Positions 40,025 through 53,166 are shown, counted from the first letter of the stretch. The stretch: 64,000 nt of DNA from Nymphalis io (GCF_905147045.1 NC_065891.1:10611001-10675000), one strand, 5' to 3'. Notes: a model not told the origin generated them from the sequence alone. Numbers and translations are program-made.

Positions 40025-40841
40025 CGTGATATTACAATTTCACTAGTGATATTATAATTAAACGGTAGATTGTAAATCGACTTCATTTCTCACAATTTAA
40101 CTGCCTGATTTTCCATTCGCCATTTGCAAAACAATAATATTAATCATTTGCATGTGCGCAATTTTCCGAATAAAATTATATTTAATGGTGATTTTTAATT
40201 TTTTTAAAACAAAAAAAAAACGAAATGAGATCAGATTAGGTCTATTTACTTATAACTCTATGATTGCAAAATTGACATTGGAAACGGTCCAATTAGAGAT
40301 ACCCTCATAATATAACGACCAGTAAAATTGTCAAAATATTATTGCCTTACCATATCACTATAATGTTCTCCAGACCAATTTCGGCGACGGCCAACTACGC
40401 AGGAGATATTATAGTGCACAAGTGTGTGCGCAAACACAGGTGCACTCTCTATTCCCTACTCTCATAATCCGATGAGATGGCAAATCCGACACGACCGGAA
40501 AGACCAACGGCTTTACGTGCTTTCCGAGGCACGGGAGTGTACATGCTTTCACCTTCCAGACTCCAGGCTGCTACTGAGAATTTTCTGAGAGAAAAGCCCA
40601 ATAACTTTTTATTGGCCCGACCTGGGAATTGAACCCAGGACCACCGGGTCTGCGGCCTTACATCAAGCCACTAGACCAAAAGGCAGCCATATCACTATAG
40701 TGATATAGGAAGGTTATACCACTTTAGTGTCCCTGTGATATTACAATGTCACTAAAACCAGGCAGCTAAATTGTAAGAAATGAGGTCGATTGACTATCTA
40801 CCGTTTAATTATAATATCACTAGTTAAACTGTAATATCACG
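40025..40841. mobile_element. Non-autonomous DNA transposon with 83-bp terminal inverted repeats
   Basis: Left TIR 40025-40107 and right TIR 40759-40841 match at about 90%; both begin cgtgatattaca when read inward and contain aattaaacggtagat. About 650 bp lie between them, half of which is a later SINE-D insertion. No transposase is visible. Superfamily not assigned. Confidence 0.85.
40363..40686 (-). repeat. SINE-D, near full length, nested in the TIR element
   Basis: Minus-strand copy with a tRNA-like head; B box at about 40627-40640 ('gggttcaattccc' on the minus strand). The 13-bp duplication ccatatcactata flanks it at 40350-40362 and 40687-40699. It is closely similar to the copy at 14565. 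Confidence 0.92.
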
Positions 40842-41261
40842 AACCTGCGACATATATATATTCATAATATTTATGGCTTGTTCGTGATACCATTTCGGGC
40901 ATATTTAATACTAGCTACCCGTTTCGTATAATTCATACTAAGTTACCTCTTCCATTTCTCTCCTTTAAAATTAAGAAAGGATTTTCGAAAATTTATCGTT
41001 TCTCAACGCATGTGTTCATCATAAAATAAACGTTCCAAATTCCAAATGTTTCATATTTTAGCTTTGCCGACTCAGTAGTTGATACTGTACGTTAATGACG
41101 AAATCAAGCAAGCAAAGCGGTACTAGTCGGGACTAGATTCCTGATAGTGTCAGATGATGAGATTTTATGAGATATTATAAAAAATATATATTTTATTTAA
41201 GCATGATGGGGAATGACAGTTTATTTAAATCTTAAATATTACAAAACGATATTAAATTACC

Positions 41262-41480
41262 GTCTGTACATGTCTCACTGCTAGACAAAGGCCTCCTCAC
41301 AAATAAGGATTGGAGAGTATTCACCCAATAACATATTATTTTTAGGCCTTACAATAATACAATTAATGAGCTAAAATTTTTTAATGTGTATTGGAACATT
41401 TCTGCACATTACGGTCCAAATAAATTACATAAATGCAAATTAAGTACATAAAACCTAATTCACAATCTTCAAGTCTACTT
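41262..41480 (-). repeat. SINE-A, old and degenerate
   Basis: Tail piece 'ctcactgctagacaaaggcc' at 41275 and body pieces to 'atgcaaattaagtacataaa' at about 41431-41450, in the right order for a minus-strand copy. Confidence 0.6.
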
Positions 41481-43177
41481 GCTCAAAAAACTAAACTATC
41501 CTGGCAGAAAAACAAATAATACATTTTTTTTAGTTTCTGTAATCATAATTTAAATGTAACAACTACCACGCTAGATGCCTTATATATTCATCACACTTGT
41601 ATAATGTATAATCGCATGATGAAACTGTCACTCGAGGGAGTCACAGAAACGTAGTATAATTGCTAATTAGTTTTTGATTAAGGAACAGATGGCTTAACTA
41701 ATCTGCTTTCAGTATTTGCGGGCCTTAAGACGTGTTTTATGCATTTGTGTTGGTTGAATTTCCAACAGGATATATAATAGTGTGTAGGACCTTAAGGAAC
41801 GAGCGATTGGGAAGCGCGATAGTAATATACTCTGGGATACGTGTCTTTAAAATGGTTATAAGTAATATCATATCTTGGAATATCAACTGGAGGCGTTTGA
41901 CGCGCCACGCGCGTAAGGTAGACATTATATCATAAAACAATAATTATTTCAATGAGAAATATATTTAAAAGGACACATAATCTCGAGAGTCTGTTTGCCA
42001 AATTTTGGTTCTATTAGAATTTTATTTACTATTTAATTATTAATTATAAAATATCATACAGAACAATTATATAATAACATATTTGCGGAGATTGCTATCT
42101 GTGACGATACTAAACTATACCCTCACTAATGACTGAATTGTTTTTTGTTTAGCTTATTGACTGACCCAAAATTTTAGTCGTAAAATTTCTAAGGCTATTG
42201 TTTTGCTTTATTACAATTTAATTAAGTCATTAGTATAATTTTGCTTTTTATCTTTCTCGTTAATCTTAACTTAGCCCGCAGTAAATTCGATTGCGCTGGA
42301 AAATTTACGCATAAATAAATCTTACAACGCAATTAAAAAATACAAATGTTTTCCTGTAGTATCGCACAGAAACAATTACATAGACTTACAAACACTTTTA
42401 TGATAATGTAACATATATTCATGGCAAAAGAAATTTCACAAAATCGTGAAAAAATACGTACAATATTGTAAAAGTGAAAAGGCATTTACAATCACGATTT
42501 AACATTTCGTCATTACTTTAAATCGATTTAATAATTTCTATAATTTATGTTAATTAAGGAAATTGCGCTTATTTCTTTCAGTCGGTTTGACCTCGTGGAC
42601 AGATATTCTTATCTGGATTAAAAAATAAAGAAACTAGTAAGACGCTTACCATGCATCGAATTAGTAACAATATATATTTTTATTAAATTATGCATTTGTA
42701 TGATGGCTAACTAGAAAAAGAACTAATACAATATATGTACAAAACTTATATCAGAAGATGAATCAAAAGCTTCCGCGAAGGTTTTAGTATATGCTCTCTG
42801 TTTAAATTTAGACTATTCACGTGACGTGAATTTCATGTTCTTGTATAAAATAAATGCTTTCAAAACGATTACGATTAAAATGAATAGTTTAATGAGTGAG
42901 TTCATAAAATACCTCGATTTTATGTTTATGGATGAAGGTACTATGAAAAATCGATACCAATAAGCTGGTGACATTGAGGTGATTTCTAATCAAGGTCGAT
43001 TTATACTTTAAATCCGACGCTACTCATTAATTCAAGCATTCGTGCAAAGGTTCAACAAATCTTTGCCCTCTATTTATTGTCACGCGACGGAAAGTACGTT
43101 ATAATGTATACACTTAGCTTACACTCTTACGGTTTTGTAATTAGTTATTTAATATTAATATACCGATATATATATAT

Positions 43178-43481
43178 AGTAACAGTAACAGCCTGTGAAT
43201 GTCCCACTGCTGGGCTAAGGCCTCCTCTCCCTTTTTGAGGAGACGGTTTGGAGCTTATTCCACCACGCTGCTCCAATGCGGGTTGGTGAAATACACATGT
43301 GGCAGAATTTCAGTGAAATTCGACACATGCAGGTTTCCTCACGATGTTTTCTTCACCGTTAAGCACGAGATGAATTATAATAACAAATTAAGCACATGAA
43401 AATTCAGTGGTGCTTGCCCGGGTTTGAAACCACGGTCATCGGTTAAGATTCACGCGTTCTTACCCCTGGGCCATCTCGGCT
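43178..43481 (-). repeat. SINE-A in a (TA)n tract
   Basis: Minus-strand copy from gtaacagtaacagcctg to ggccatctcggct; both flanks are TA repeats, so the TSD cannot be fixed. Confidence 0.9.
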
Positions 43482-43482
43482 T

Positions 43483-43546
43483 ATATATATATATATACAA
43501 TATACTGATATAGATATATATATATATATATATATATCAGTATATT
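43483..43546. repeat. (TA)n microsatellite with fold-back
   Basis: TA repeats on both sides of aatatactgatat (43499-43511) and its exact reverse complement (43534-43546); the whole tract can fold into a hairpin. Confidence 0.85.
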
Positions 43547-44111
43547 TTTTTTCTCACATAGGACATAAATAGTCGCTTCTATTCGAACAATGCAGAACCT
43601 AAATATACACGAATTACATAATATGTCAATCAGTATAAAATATAATTAAAATTGCCTATCAAATATTTCAATCCAATATATAAAATGATATTCTTTCAAA
43701 TTAATTTTTTTTAAATATTTTTTACATGCATAAAATATTACATTGTTGAAATATGAATATAAACAAATATATTTTTTTTTATTTTGCGGACGAATGGTTC
43801 AGTAAGTCAAACTGTTAACCATAATCTATTCATTTATTTTCAGTACCGTTATTCCAATCAAGTTATGCTAATACCAACAACACACAGAGGGTCTTGATGT
43901 TTGCAATAATTGCTATGCATATATGAACTAAGTTTTGCATACATAGTTATTACAATATCGCATTTTATCTGGCTTATATGTAATATAATTACATCCGTGG
44001 TAATCAATATAAATATTATAAAGATACAGGATCTACCGTCCTATATGTTTTTCTTTTCATATAATTATTATTCTTTATAGGCGCAGGACAGCTATGTAGT
44101 CTAATTCGACG

Positions 44112-44383
44112 AGCCCGTTGGCGTGGTTGGTAGATACTTGCCTTTCACGCCGAAGGTGTGGGTTCGATTCCCACCCAGGACAGACATTTGTGTGCATGAA
44201 CATGTCCGTTTGTCCTGAGTCTGGGTGTAATTATCTATATAAGTATGTATTTACAAAAGAAAAGTAGTATATGTAGTATATCAGTTGTCTGGTTTCCATA
44301 GCACAAGCTTTGTACAAGCTTAATTTGGGATCAGATGGCCGTGTGTGAAAAATGTCCCAGGATATTATTATTATTATTAATTG
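44112..44383 (+). repeat. SINE-C, tRNA-derived head, (ATT)n tail
   Basis: The head is tRNA-like: A-box-like tggcgtggttggtaga and B box gggttcgattccc. The body has 'gatcagatggccgtgtgtga' and it ends in 'aaaatgtcccagga' plus (tatt)n. It is not a functional tRNA: the acceptor ends do not pair. Confidence 0.85.
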
Positions 44384-45118
44384 CATAACAAATATTTAAC
44401 CAATATATATTATATTGTACCAATAAAATCGCACAGAGCTTTATGCTGCATTTAAAATCATGTATTTGGTTAAATATTATATGTTACAGAAGGCGAAAGA
44501 TTTTGTATGTTTAATATTATTATTTAACAATGTCGATACGGTCAGTGTGCACGTGCAACACCGTCCAGCGTTCCCAACACAATGATTTTGAAGTCTATTG
44601 TCTTATGACACTGCCAGTGTCACCATTAGTCATACACAAATGAAAAATAACAGTATATTTAATTATTATTATTTATTCTCTAACATATATAATAATAATG
44701 AATCTATTAATATAATTACAATTCAATGAATATAATTAAAAAATCAGTTTAATAAAGTTTTAATTTCATCTCGTTCTGAAAATACAAGAATAGTGCACTT
44801 AAATACTACATATATTTTAAAGCAAATAATATATAGTTTAATAAGCGTTCTGTGATATAATATTATATTTATCAGCGCGACAACATTACTAACAACAATA
44901 ATAGTTACGTCAAATCGTCATGTACTAATATGAATTATATTTTGCGATAATTGTAGCATAATATTTCAATCGTTTGCTCTTTGACTACACAGATACGGCT
45001 AGCGATGTTCTGGCTATACTTTATTGGTATGTGTCGGTCTCAGCGTTTGATGGGCGTTTGTATTTGTAACCATTTGAGTCAAGGTGACAAAGTCCACGTC
45101 CCGCTGGCTTGTTATTAA

Positions 45119-45157
45119 CTGAAACAAAATATTGGCTGGCTCAATATTTTGTTTCAG
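45119..45157. repeat. Perfect 16-bp hairpin
   Basis: Arms ctgaaacaaaatattg (45119-45134) and caatattttgtttcag (45142-45157), loop gctggct. It stands in otherwise unremarkable DNA. Confidence 0.95.
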
Positions 45158-46405
45158 CGGTGCATCATATGAACAAAATATAAGAATATACATACATACA
45201 ATGGATGAAATTTTGCCACATATGTATTCATCCACTTTTTTTCATTATCATGCGTCATATAAATTCTAAGTTCAAAACGCTTGTCGTGTATATAATTTTT
45301 GTTATATTTGCAAGGATGATATGTCTTAAGTTGAGCTGTTCGAGCGCCAGCGGCAACACTTTTGTAAAACCATAAATAATGCTAATAAAAATGACGCTGA
45401 GTCTCGTATCCTCTTATGTAATAAAAGTATTCATAAATTTTATAGAGGTTAGTTAAGCTTTTTTTTATAACTCTCGCTTTTGATCTTACACAAATTATAA
45501 ATTATTCCAGTCATCATTAATCTCCTTAAAATACGATTTACAATACATGGAGATTGTACATACATAACATTAGGTATAAACAAAGAAAATAAGCAAAAGA
45601 AAGAAGCATTTTACCGAAGCCCATAATTGAGATTTTTTAAATTTGTTTTTTTTTTAACATTATTTGACAAAGGTATTCACCGATTCCGATCCTTAAAACG
45701 TAGCTTTCTACGTCTAAAAGAAAATAATATAAATACGTGCTTTTTTTTTATTAGCCGAAGTTTTGAAACCCAATTGTCACCGCGGATGTCACGTAGCTCG
45801 CAATAACCTAACATATGTCACGAACTCATGCCATTCGTTGTTACTTGTACCACATTCCAATGTATATTGTACTTTTGTTACCTCGTGAAGAATTTAAAGT
45901 AAATGTATTTTAACATCGTAGCCCCGCTGTTCTTGTTACGCTAGTACTAAGAGTTATATTAGCATGATTGATTATACATAGGCAATTTTACCGATTTTAA
46001 TTACTGGCTAGTGTGAAAATCTGTCATTATACTTAGAATTCCAAATTCAAATTAATTTTATAATTTAACTAAGATTTCTGTATTTGTTTATATACAATAT
46101 TGGCCAATAAAGATTAATTCAATAGGTTTTTCTTTGTAACACATGAATATTAATTTTAAAAGTTTATAAAAAAGGTGTTTCGTAATTGTCTTCATTTGCT
46201 AGTTTGACGGCATTAATCTTGTAATATTATTTATTCATATTAGTCATACTTCTTACTTTGTACTTCTTACTGCTGACTTTGTAATAAAAATATACAATTA
46301 TAATATGTAGATAAGATTAATAATACAATGTTTTTTTTTATATTTAAGCATTACATTAATTGCAAAAAAATAATTTATTTTAACTTGTACACATAACCCT
46401 TCTCT

Positions 46406-46411
46406 TTTATT
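46406..46411 (-). terminator. Poly(A) signal candidate of the P450 gene
   Basis: AATAAA on the minus strand, starting 2 nt after the TAA stop; the 3' untranslated part would be very short if it is used. Confidence 0.45.
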
Positions 46412-46412
46412 A

Positions 46413-49400
46413 TTAAACATCCTTAAATATAAAATTGTAAGGTCCTATTAAATAATTAATAGTAGCGGGGCGAGCCTTCAAAGATGGTCCAAACCATTCC
46501 AAATGAAAACTCTCGATAACTTTCGAGACGAATGTTTCCATTTCAAGTTCAGCAATGCGTCGACCTGATGAAAAAATCTAATTGAAATAAATAAAATAGA
46601 AATATTATGTTTAAAAAGAGGTCACGGGCCTGATTTATATTGATGGGGTTGGCTCACATGACTATGAGCTATGTATAGGGCTATGTGGGACTCCATTTCC
46701 TAAAGTAAGAAAGGCTTTACATCAATACTATATACTTATATACAAAAACCTAAACGCTACTAACTTCTTTAAATTTGGACAGCTACTAAGAATTTCTCGA
46801 CAGAAAGTAACCGAGATTATTTTCGATAATAGGGATTCGAATCCAGAACCTCCTAAGCTGCAGTTTTATAAGCTTAACAATAGACAAGCGAGACAAATAA
46901 AAAAAAGAACAACATGCATATGCATGTTACTATGTCATGTTGTATAAATATTAATATTCTATAAAATTACCTACCTATGCAACTTCGCACACCAAACCCA
47001 AATGGACGATAAGCGAAGGGGTGTGCGTTCCCATAATACAGGGGATCATCTTTATCAACTATCCACCTCTCTGGTATAAACTCGGACGGTTGCGGGAAAT
47101 ATTGCTCCATTAATGACATATACTGATTACCAACTACCACAAACATCTGAAATATGATTTATACACTATATACGCTTTTAATTGCAATTATAAAGAATTA
47201 TAATTCCCATAAGCCAACAAGCTTAAAACTATTACGCTTAATTTGTGAATGTCGATTACTTAATTTTAACAAAAATTAATAATAATAAAAATATAATATT
47301 TAAAGGAGCCGAAATGACTCAGACGCTGGAACGCGTAATTCTTAACCGATGATCACAAACCCAAGCAAGCACCACTTAACTTTCTTGTACTTCATTTAGG
47401 TTTATAATTCTTCATCTCGCGCTTGGCGGTAAATGAAAACAGTGTAAGGAAACCAACATGTGGCACAATTTCAATGAAATTGTGCCACATGTTTATCCAG
47501 TAACCTAGATTGGAGCAACGTGGTGGAATAAGATCCCAACAGTGAGACATTCACAGCCTATTAGTTTACTTCTGCTTTTTTTAATGTCTTTATATTACCT
47601 TACACCTTAATATTATTTTATAATGTATTTAATCTTACATCTTTCGGTATTTTGTAGCCCAAAACATTGTATTCTTTTGTTATTTGTCTTAAATTTCCAC
47701 TAACTACTGGCAATAATCTCATAGCTTCTTTAATACAACCTTTAAGATATGGCTGTTTTTCTTGCTTTGACATTATCTCTTCTCGTAATTTGTTTTGTTT
47801 CTCCGGATTTTTCGCAAGAAGAAATAACGTTGCTATGACTGAATGGGCAGTCTGAAATTCATAAATTTTGATTCTATATAAGTTGGTCAATTAGAGGACA
47901 TTTTATTTTTATGTAAGCGAGAAACAAAAAAACTCGTCCATAATAAAAAGATGTTAATAAAAAATAATTTTCTACTTGTAACAAAATATATAAGTTTTTG
48001 AAATGTTTTTGCACTTATAACTCCAATGTTCAAGTTTTATAAATGTTAATGACACAAAGATATAACTTGATGCGATTCATCGTTTTTGTACTTCGGAATT
48101 TTCTGCCACATTTGTTTCCCTAACAGGAGACGAGGTAAATGTATTATTTCGTTGTGTCTTAATAGGACTTGTTCCATTCCCAGGGAACCACTATCACTTC
48201 TTCAGGTATTTTGCCATCATCACGACTCATAAATAAGTGAGCTCAATAAGAATAGGAATATGGCTGCAAGAGCCCTTATTCATATAACTATATGCAAACT
48301 AAAATATTAGTAATGTTAATTTTTTATTTAGCTTATAGTTTCCTACCGTATCGATACCAGCGAACAGCATATCGCTTGCCATTATTACTGCAACTTTATG
48401 ATCTATTTCAAGTAATTTTTCAAGCACACCTTTTTCTTCATTTGGTGAATCTTTCCTATTCTTAAGATTTTCTATTGCTTTGCTTATGAAATATTCATTT
48501 AACCTTAAACAAAATAATTTATATTTATTTCTGAAATTATTCGTAATAATATTTATGATAACTTTATTAATTACATATGTATAACTACGAGTATATTCTA
48601 AAAAGAAACTTAACTGGTAATAAAAAAAAAGTTAGTAAAATTCATATTACCAAATGTTTTTCTTTCTCTGTTAAAGTTATAATATACAAAAATTTGAATT
48701 TAAAATATATAGTGAGTTGAAAGTTGAATTAAGTAAATATTAAAAGAAGGTACAGAGCACAATTACAGTTTATAAAGATAGACGTTTAATCGAAAAGTTA
48801 AACCAATAAATTTATTGATTGTTTTTTTATTATAATTATAATTTATTATTTAATTTTCACATTTTTAAAAATTACTGATGATTTTTGTTACTTTTAATTG
48901 GAATTTGATTACATTGAATCTGGTAGTGCTATGTACATTTGTCATTGACGTTCATATTAGATATACTATTATTGTTTTATAAATTTATTTTTTCAATGCT
49001 TTATAAGTATGTTGTAAGTGTGTTTTTACAAATAAATAAATAAAGGCTTACTGAATTTGATCTTCATAATGTTTCATTGTTTTCTTAAACGTTGGAGTCG
49101 ATATGTATCTCCAAAGACTTGGCTGGAAGTCAAGTTTTTGTGCATTGATCATGACGTCATGTACAACTTGTATTAGCTTTTTCACAGGAGAATCTTCCGT
49201 GAGGTTAGGATTAAAACAGTTAAGCCGTCCGCCAAGCGCTACCACGCCAACAGACTCCAATGCCCACAAGTTCATTTCCATGTCAAATTTACCATCGATC
49301 ATATTTTTTTCATTGCGCTGTGATTTCATTCTATAATAAGAAACATTACTATCTTATGTCTTTCATTGCGAATGACCACTCTCTTTCAGTTAATCAGATA

Positions 49401-52400
49401 CGTGACCATTTGCCTTTCTACTATTTCTTCGTTTTTCATCAAACAAGAACAAAGAATGAGTACATACCTTTTCACCATATCTTCTGCCACTTCAGTTAAA
49501 ATATCTCTATACAGCTTGATCGATTTTGGCTGTAGTAAGGCTGGGTTCACAACTGATCTGAATTTGCGCCATGTTTCTCCATGCCTGAAATAAATATCTA
49601 TAATGTACAACAAACTAAAATCGATATAGTTACTACTTCCATTTTCCTTTTAAATTATCATATAAAATCTCTTATATTCATTAATTAATCGTACATACAA
49701 TTATGGTAGCAAGCGACACTTAAACATGAATTGATTAAAATAGGCATTGCAACGAATACGTATATATTATTATTTGCTATTATGTCATAAATTTAAGTAT
49801 ATTAAATGTAAATAAAAATATATTATATGTAATCTTCTCCTCAAAGAGGAGGCCTTAGCCCAGCAATGGGACATTCACAGACTGTTACTTTTGTATATAT
49901 GTATAAATAGAAATATAATATAATTCTACACAAAAGCGCGTAAAACTCAGTATTCGTAACAGAAGATAAACCTTTTTTTTTCTAAGTATAATATTTAATT
50001 TTTTTTTTTCCAACATTTTCATTCAAAACCAAGGGCTTATTTTTTTATATTTTCAAAATTACGTCCGGCGAAAGTGCCCTGGACGTCTACCTCATAGATT
50101 TTCTTCACTTTTAGAATTATTTTTTACAATTTTTTTTTGAGCATCATAGAGACATAATAATTAGACATAAACAAATAAATAGTAGCCTTTTTATTTTTTA
50201 AAAATTTGATGCGCTCGCTATAACACTTGGAGAACGTAAATCAAAAATGCAATGACGTAAGAATTTAATTAACTGGACTAGATCGAGTTGTATTGATCTG
50301 ATCTTTAATCGTTATCGATATGGAAAATTCATATAGTAAAATTCTCGCCAGCTCCGATATAATCATATCCTAATAACATATTACTTTTTACTTACTCCGT
50401 CAACAGACCTGTAGATTCATTAAAGACTGCGTATTTTTTTTTGCTGTGATGTTTTTTAAAATATTCCAAAGATTGAAATCCAGGCCGTGCAGGAGCCCAG
50501 TTTTCATTTCGGAATATCTAAAATATTTATGGAATTGAATATTTAAAATCTGCTTAAGAAAATAAACAAATAATTTATTAAACTAAAAAATGAAGTGAAT
50601 TTATCTAGTAGTTTAAGAATGATTAAATTTTTATTATTATTATTTATTTACATTAAAAATAATGGTACGTATAGAAACATACTTACACGAAATGCTGCTT
50701 CCGGGTCAAATAGCAATATTAGTGGCGACGATCCCAAAACTCCGTCAAGCTTAACGATTGGTCCGAAGTTCTTATACAATATCTCTTGTAATTCATTGTG
50801 ATTATGTAACATACCTAAACAAAATTACAAATATAATATGACAATAAAAATAACTGGACTAGAAATACTAACTATTAAAAAGTTAATTTCGTACAATCTA
50901 TTAAAAAACGCCTACAAAAAAAATATCCTCGCTTAGTTTAACAGCTTAATTTTATTATGAAATCGGCTAAGGCGTTTAGGATCTAATTGTCACATACACT
51001 AAAAGAAAAATAACTACAGATATTTTAATAATCTAAAGTAACTAAAAATTATAAAAGTCAAGAAAAATGTCGCAATGAAATGAAATCCGTTGCTTAAAAT
51101 TCTACACTATATTAGCCGTTTAAATAAAGGTTTCTTGGTTCGCCCGAACTATTAATATTTTAAATTATCAATATTTCTGAAATGTTCCTCATACCTCCTG
51201 GTAAGAAGTGCAGTATCTGGCCAATAATAGGCAGAGAGGATGGTCCAGGAATTTCTTTCCATGATTTTAAATTGGTTTCATCGGTGAAATTTATATCGTT
51301 AATAGTCGATATTGATCTGAAATTTTAATAATAATTTTAATATAACTAGATAAGAAGCATATTGTACATATTTCGATATAATCAATGAGGCAGATTTATT
51401 TAATCACCCGATGATAACTAATCTCTGCTATCAATTTTACGCTCTCAATACTTAATACTCGCCTTAGAATTTCATTTAAGAAAGGTAATACTATGATTAT
51501 ACGATTTAATTTATTATTGCGTCTCTAACATTATAGGTTCATGTACCTTTTTTATGTATTTAATATTATTTACAAGATAAATTAATATATAATCAAATTT
51601 CCTTATAAGTCGCATAAATTCCTTAACGCTATTCCAAAAAAATACCTAAAATATTGGTGACAAGAGGGACAGAAGAGAAAAATGTGTCAACGGTCATATG
51701 TACCATCAATGTTAATGCAAATATTTGTATAAATCATTCGACTAATTGTCTTATTGTATTTTTTTTAAATAAAACAATTGCAATGACTCTTTTAAACAAT
51801 TAGTATTCCTCCACCGCTCTAATTAAGCGAATTAAAGTAAGAGAGGAGGAGGAACTTGCGCTAGGAGTGGAGATGATAATAACCCAAAGTCAGTATTGAG
51901 TCTGCAATTTCCACATCGCTAGGCAGTCTATAAGCTGCTGCGCTATTAAAGCTTAAATCTTTGTATTGTGTGCTTTCGAACTCTTGACCCAGGGTTTCGA
52001 GTGGAAGCCGTTTATTGTAATTATGACTTTGGAGTTCTCTAGAAACAAGTTGGCCTGTAAAGTTATAATTAATCTTGTACGGTGGGGTTTCCTACGATTG
52101 TTTTTGAACTCTCAAACCTGTCATACAATTAAAATAACCGCCGTTCTTGTAACTAAATGTGATTCAGGTATATACTAAATCATAAATAATATTTTCTTTA
52201 AAAACTCAATTTACAATAGCTACAGACATAATTATTGTTTTAATATTATAATTGATTGACATTTAATTATTATGAAATGTTATATACTTATCTTTTTTAC
52301 GAATGTATGTTATTAATTTAATAAATGTATAATTCAAACTGAGATACAATCTATCGTAGTTAACATCTCAGCACAACATCATTTCTTAAACTAGAAAAAC

Positions 52401-53104
52401 TCGATCAACCTGCTTGTTTTTTAGAAATAATAAAAGTATATAAGCAACTTTATTATATCGAGTTATTATATTAAAACAATTCTATTTATTGTGGGGTCAT
52501 TCTTTAGCAAGGAAATTCACTTACTAAATGATATTTTAAAAATAATTAGTATGCGTTGCAAGGAATCAATATTTTTTTTATTAAATTGTTCTATGTGTCA
52601 TAGTTACCTATTCTAAATCTTCGCGGAAGTGCGCACAATAACACACCAAAATGTCATTGCTATTAATGTTTAGTCCTTAGAATAAAAGTGTTCGACTCGA
52701 TATTGAATTAAGCTATACATTTTGCTTCAATAGACGTACTTTTTTTAAGCCAGATCTATAATTTTTAATAGCCAAAAGTATGTTTTAACCTTGGCATAAG
52801 TGTGTAAAACTCAGCATTGTTTCACTATTTTAAGTAAAATAGTCACAAAAAATTTAACAGAACCTGTATAAACAGGAGACATAATACACACGACCGTAAA
52901 AAGTCAAAAATGACCGAATATAACCGTGAACCTGGCAACCCTAATCACGATATTGTTTATACGGGACAACAACAAACATGTAACAAAGAAACATCGATTT
53001 TTATATAAAGATAAATGTAAAAAATAAACTAAAACATACCTTACAATTGACAATTCCTTACAAACGGCCTCTAAATTAAACGGCAAGCGTCTCAAAGCGT
53101 GCAT
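46413..53104 (-). CDS. Mitochondrial-clan cytochrome P450, complete, 10 exons, 508 aa
   Basis: Heme-thiolate monooxygenase, expected in mitochondria and fed electrons by adrenodoxin; substrate unknown. Exons on the minus strand: 53104-53040, 51316-51195, 50814-50687, 50517-50396, 49584-49468, 49330-49052, 48503-48347, 47851-47639, 47146-46975, 46564-46413. They total 1527 nt, every junction is GT/AG and the frame is kept throughout. Visible motifs: WKEIPGP hinge (41-47), C-helix WRKFR (151-155), I-helix AGIDTT (326-331), ExxR (E372, R375), PERW (426-429) and heme loop FGFGVRSCIGRR with ligand Cys457. The N-terminus lacks a hydrophobic anchor and is rich in Arg/Leu, which suits import into mitochondria; the GRRIAELEME stretch after the heme Cys is also typical of this clan. 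The family resembles lepidopteran CYP333-type enzymes, but I assign this only tentatively. An AATAAA lies just after the stop (46411-46406). Introns 4 and 8 carry SINE-A pieces. No defect is visible. Confidence 0.93.
46911..46928. repeat. 18-bp perfect palindrome in P450 intron 9
   Basis: aacatgcatatgcatgtt, no spacer. About 50 bp from the donor of exon 9. Confidence 0.9.
47308..47566 (+). repeat. SINE-A, diverged, in P450 intron 8
   Basis: Head gccgaaatgactcagacgc with a damaged B box; the middle has become a perfect palindrome (see 47455-47493). The tail shows cagtgagacattcacagcc. It lies opposite to the P450 gene, well away from both splice sites. Confidence 0.85.
47455..47493. repeat. 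19-bp perfect palindrome with a 1-nt centre inside a SINE-A
   Basis: aacatgtggcacaatttca, one base, then its exact reverse complement. Other SINE-A copies in the window have only an imperfect palindrome here (catgtgtctaatttca ... tgaaattctgccacatg). Confidence 0.95.
49838..49892 (+). repeat. SINE-A tail fragment in P450 intron 4
   Basis: Only the last about 55 bp: 'cttctcctcaaagaggaggc' then 'cttagcccagcaatgggaca' then cagactgttac. A 5'-truncated insertion. Confidence 0.8.
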
Positions 53105-53166
53105 TATATCACAATTATAACGAATTTAACGAAGAAAAAATTCACCGCCAATACGTCCCTTCATAT

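Larger units (their letters stand above)
33401..46412. other. Gene-free block between LINE tail and P450
   Basis: Holds the two TIR elements, SINEs of all four families and TA microsatellites. 41700-41940 is open on both strands and less AT-rich than its surroundings but resembles nothing known to me. No exon that I can support. Confidence 0.5.

Noticed and set aside
41732..41940. Open frames on both strands of the same 200 bp
   Set aside because: No recognisable residues; both-strand openness in a short piece is common by chance.
44118..44187. tRNA-like sequence with good A and B boxes
   Set aside because: Acceptor ends do not pair and a SINE body with an (ATT)n tail follows; it is the head of a SINE-C, not a tRNA gene.
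49103..49336. Plus-strand frames over P450 exons 5 and 6
   Set aside because: Antisense shadows of well-supported minus-strand exons.
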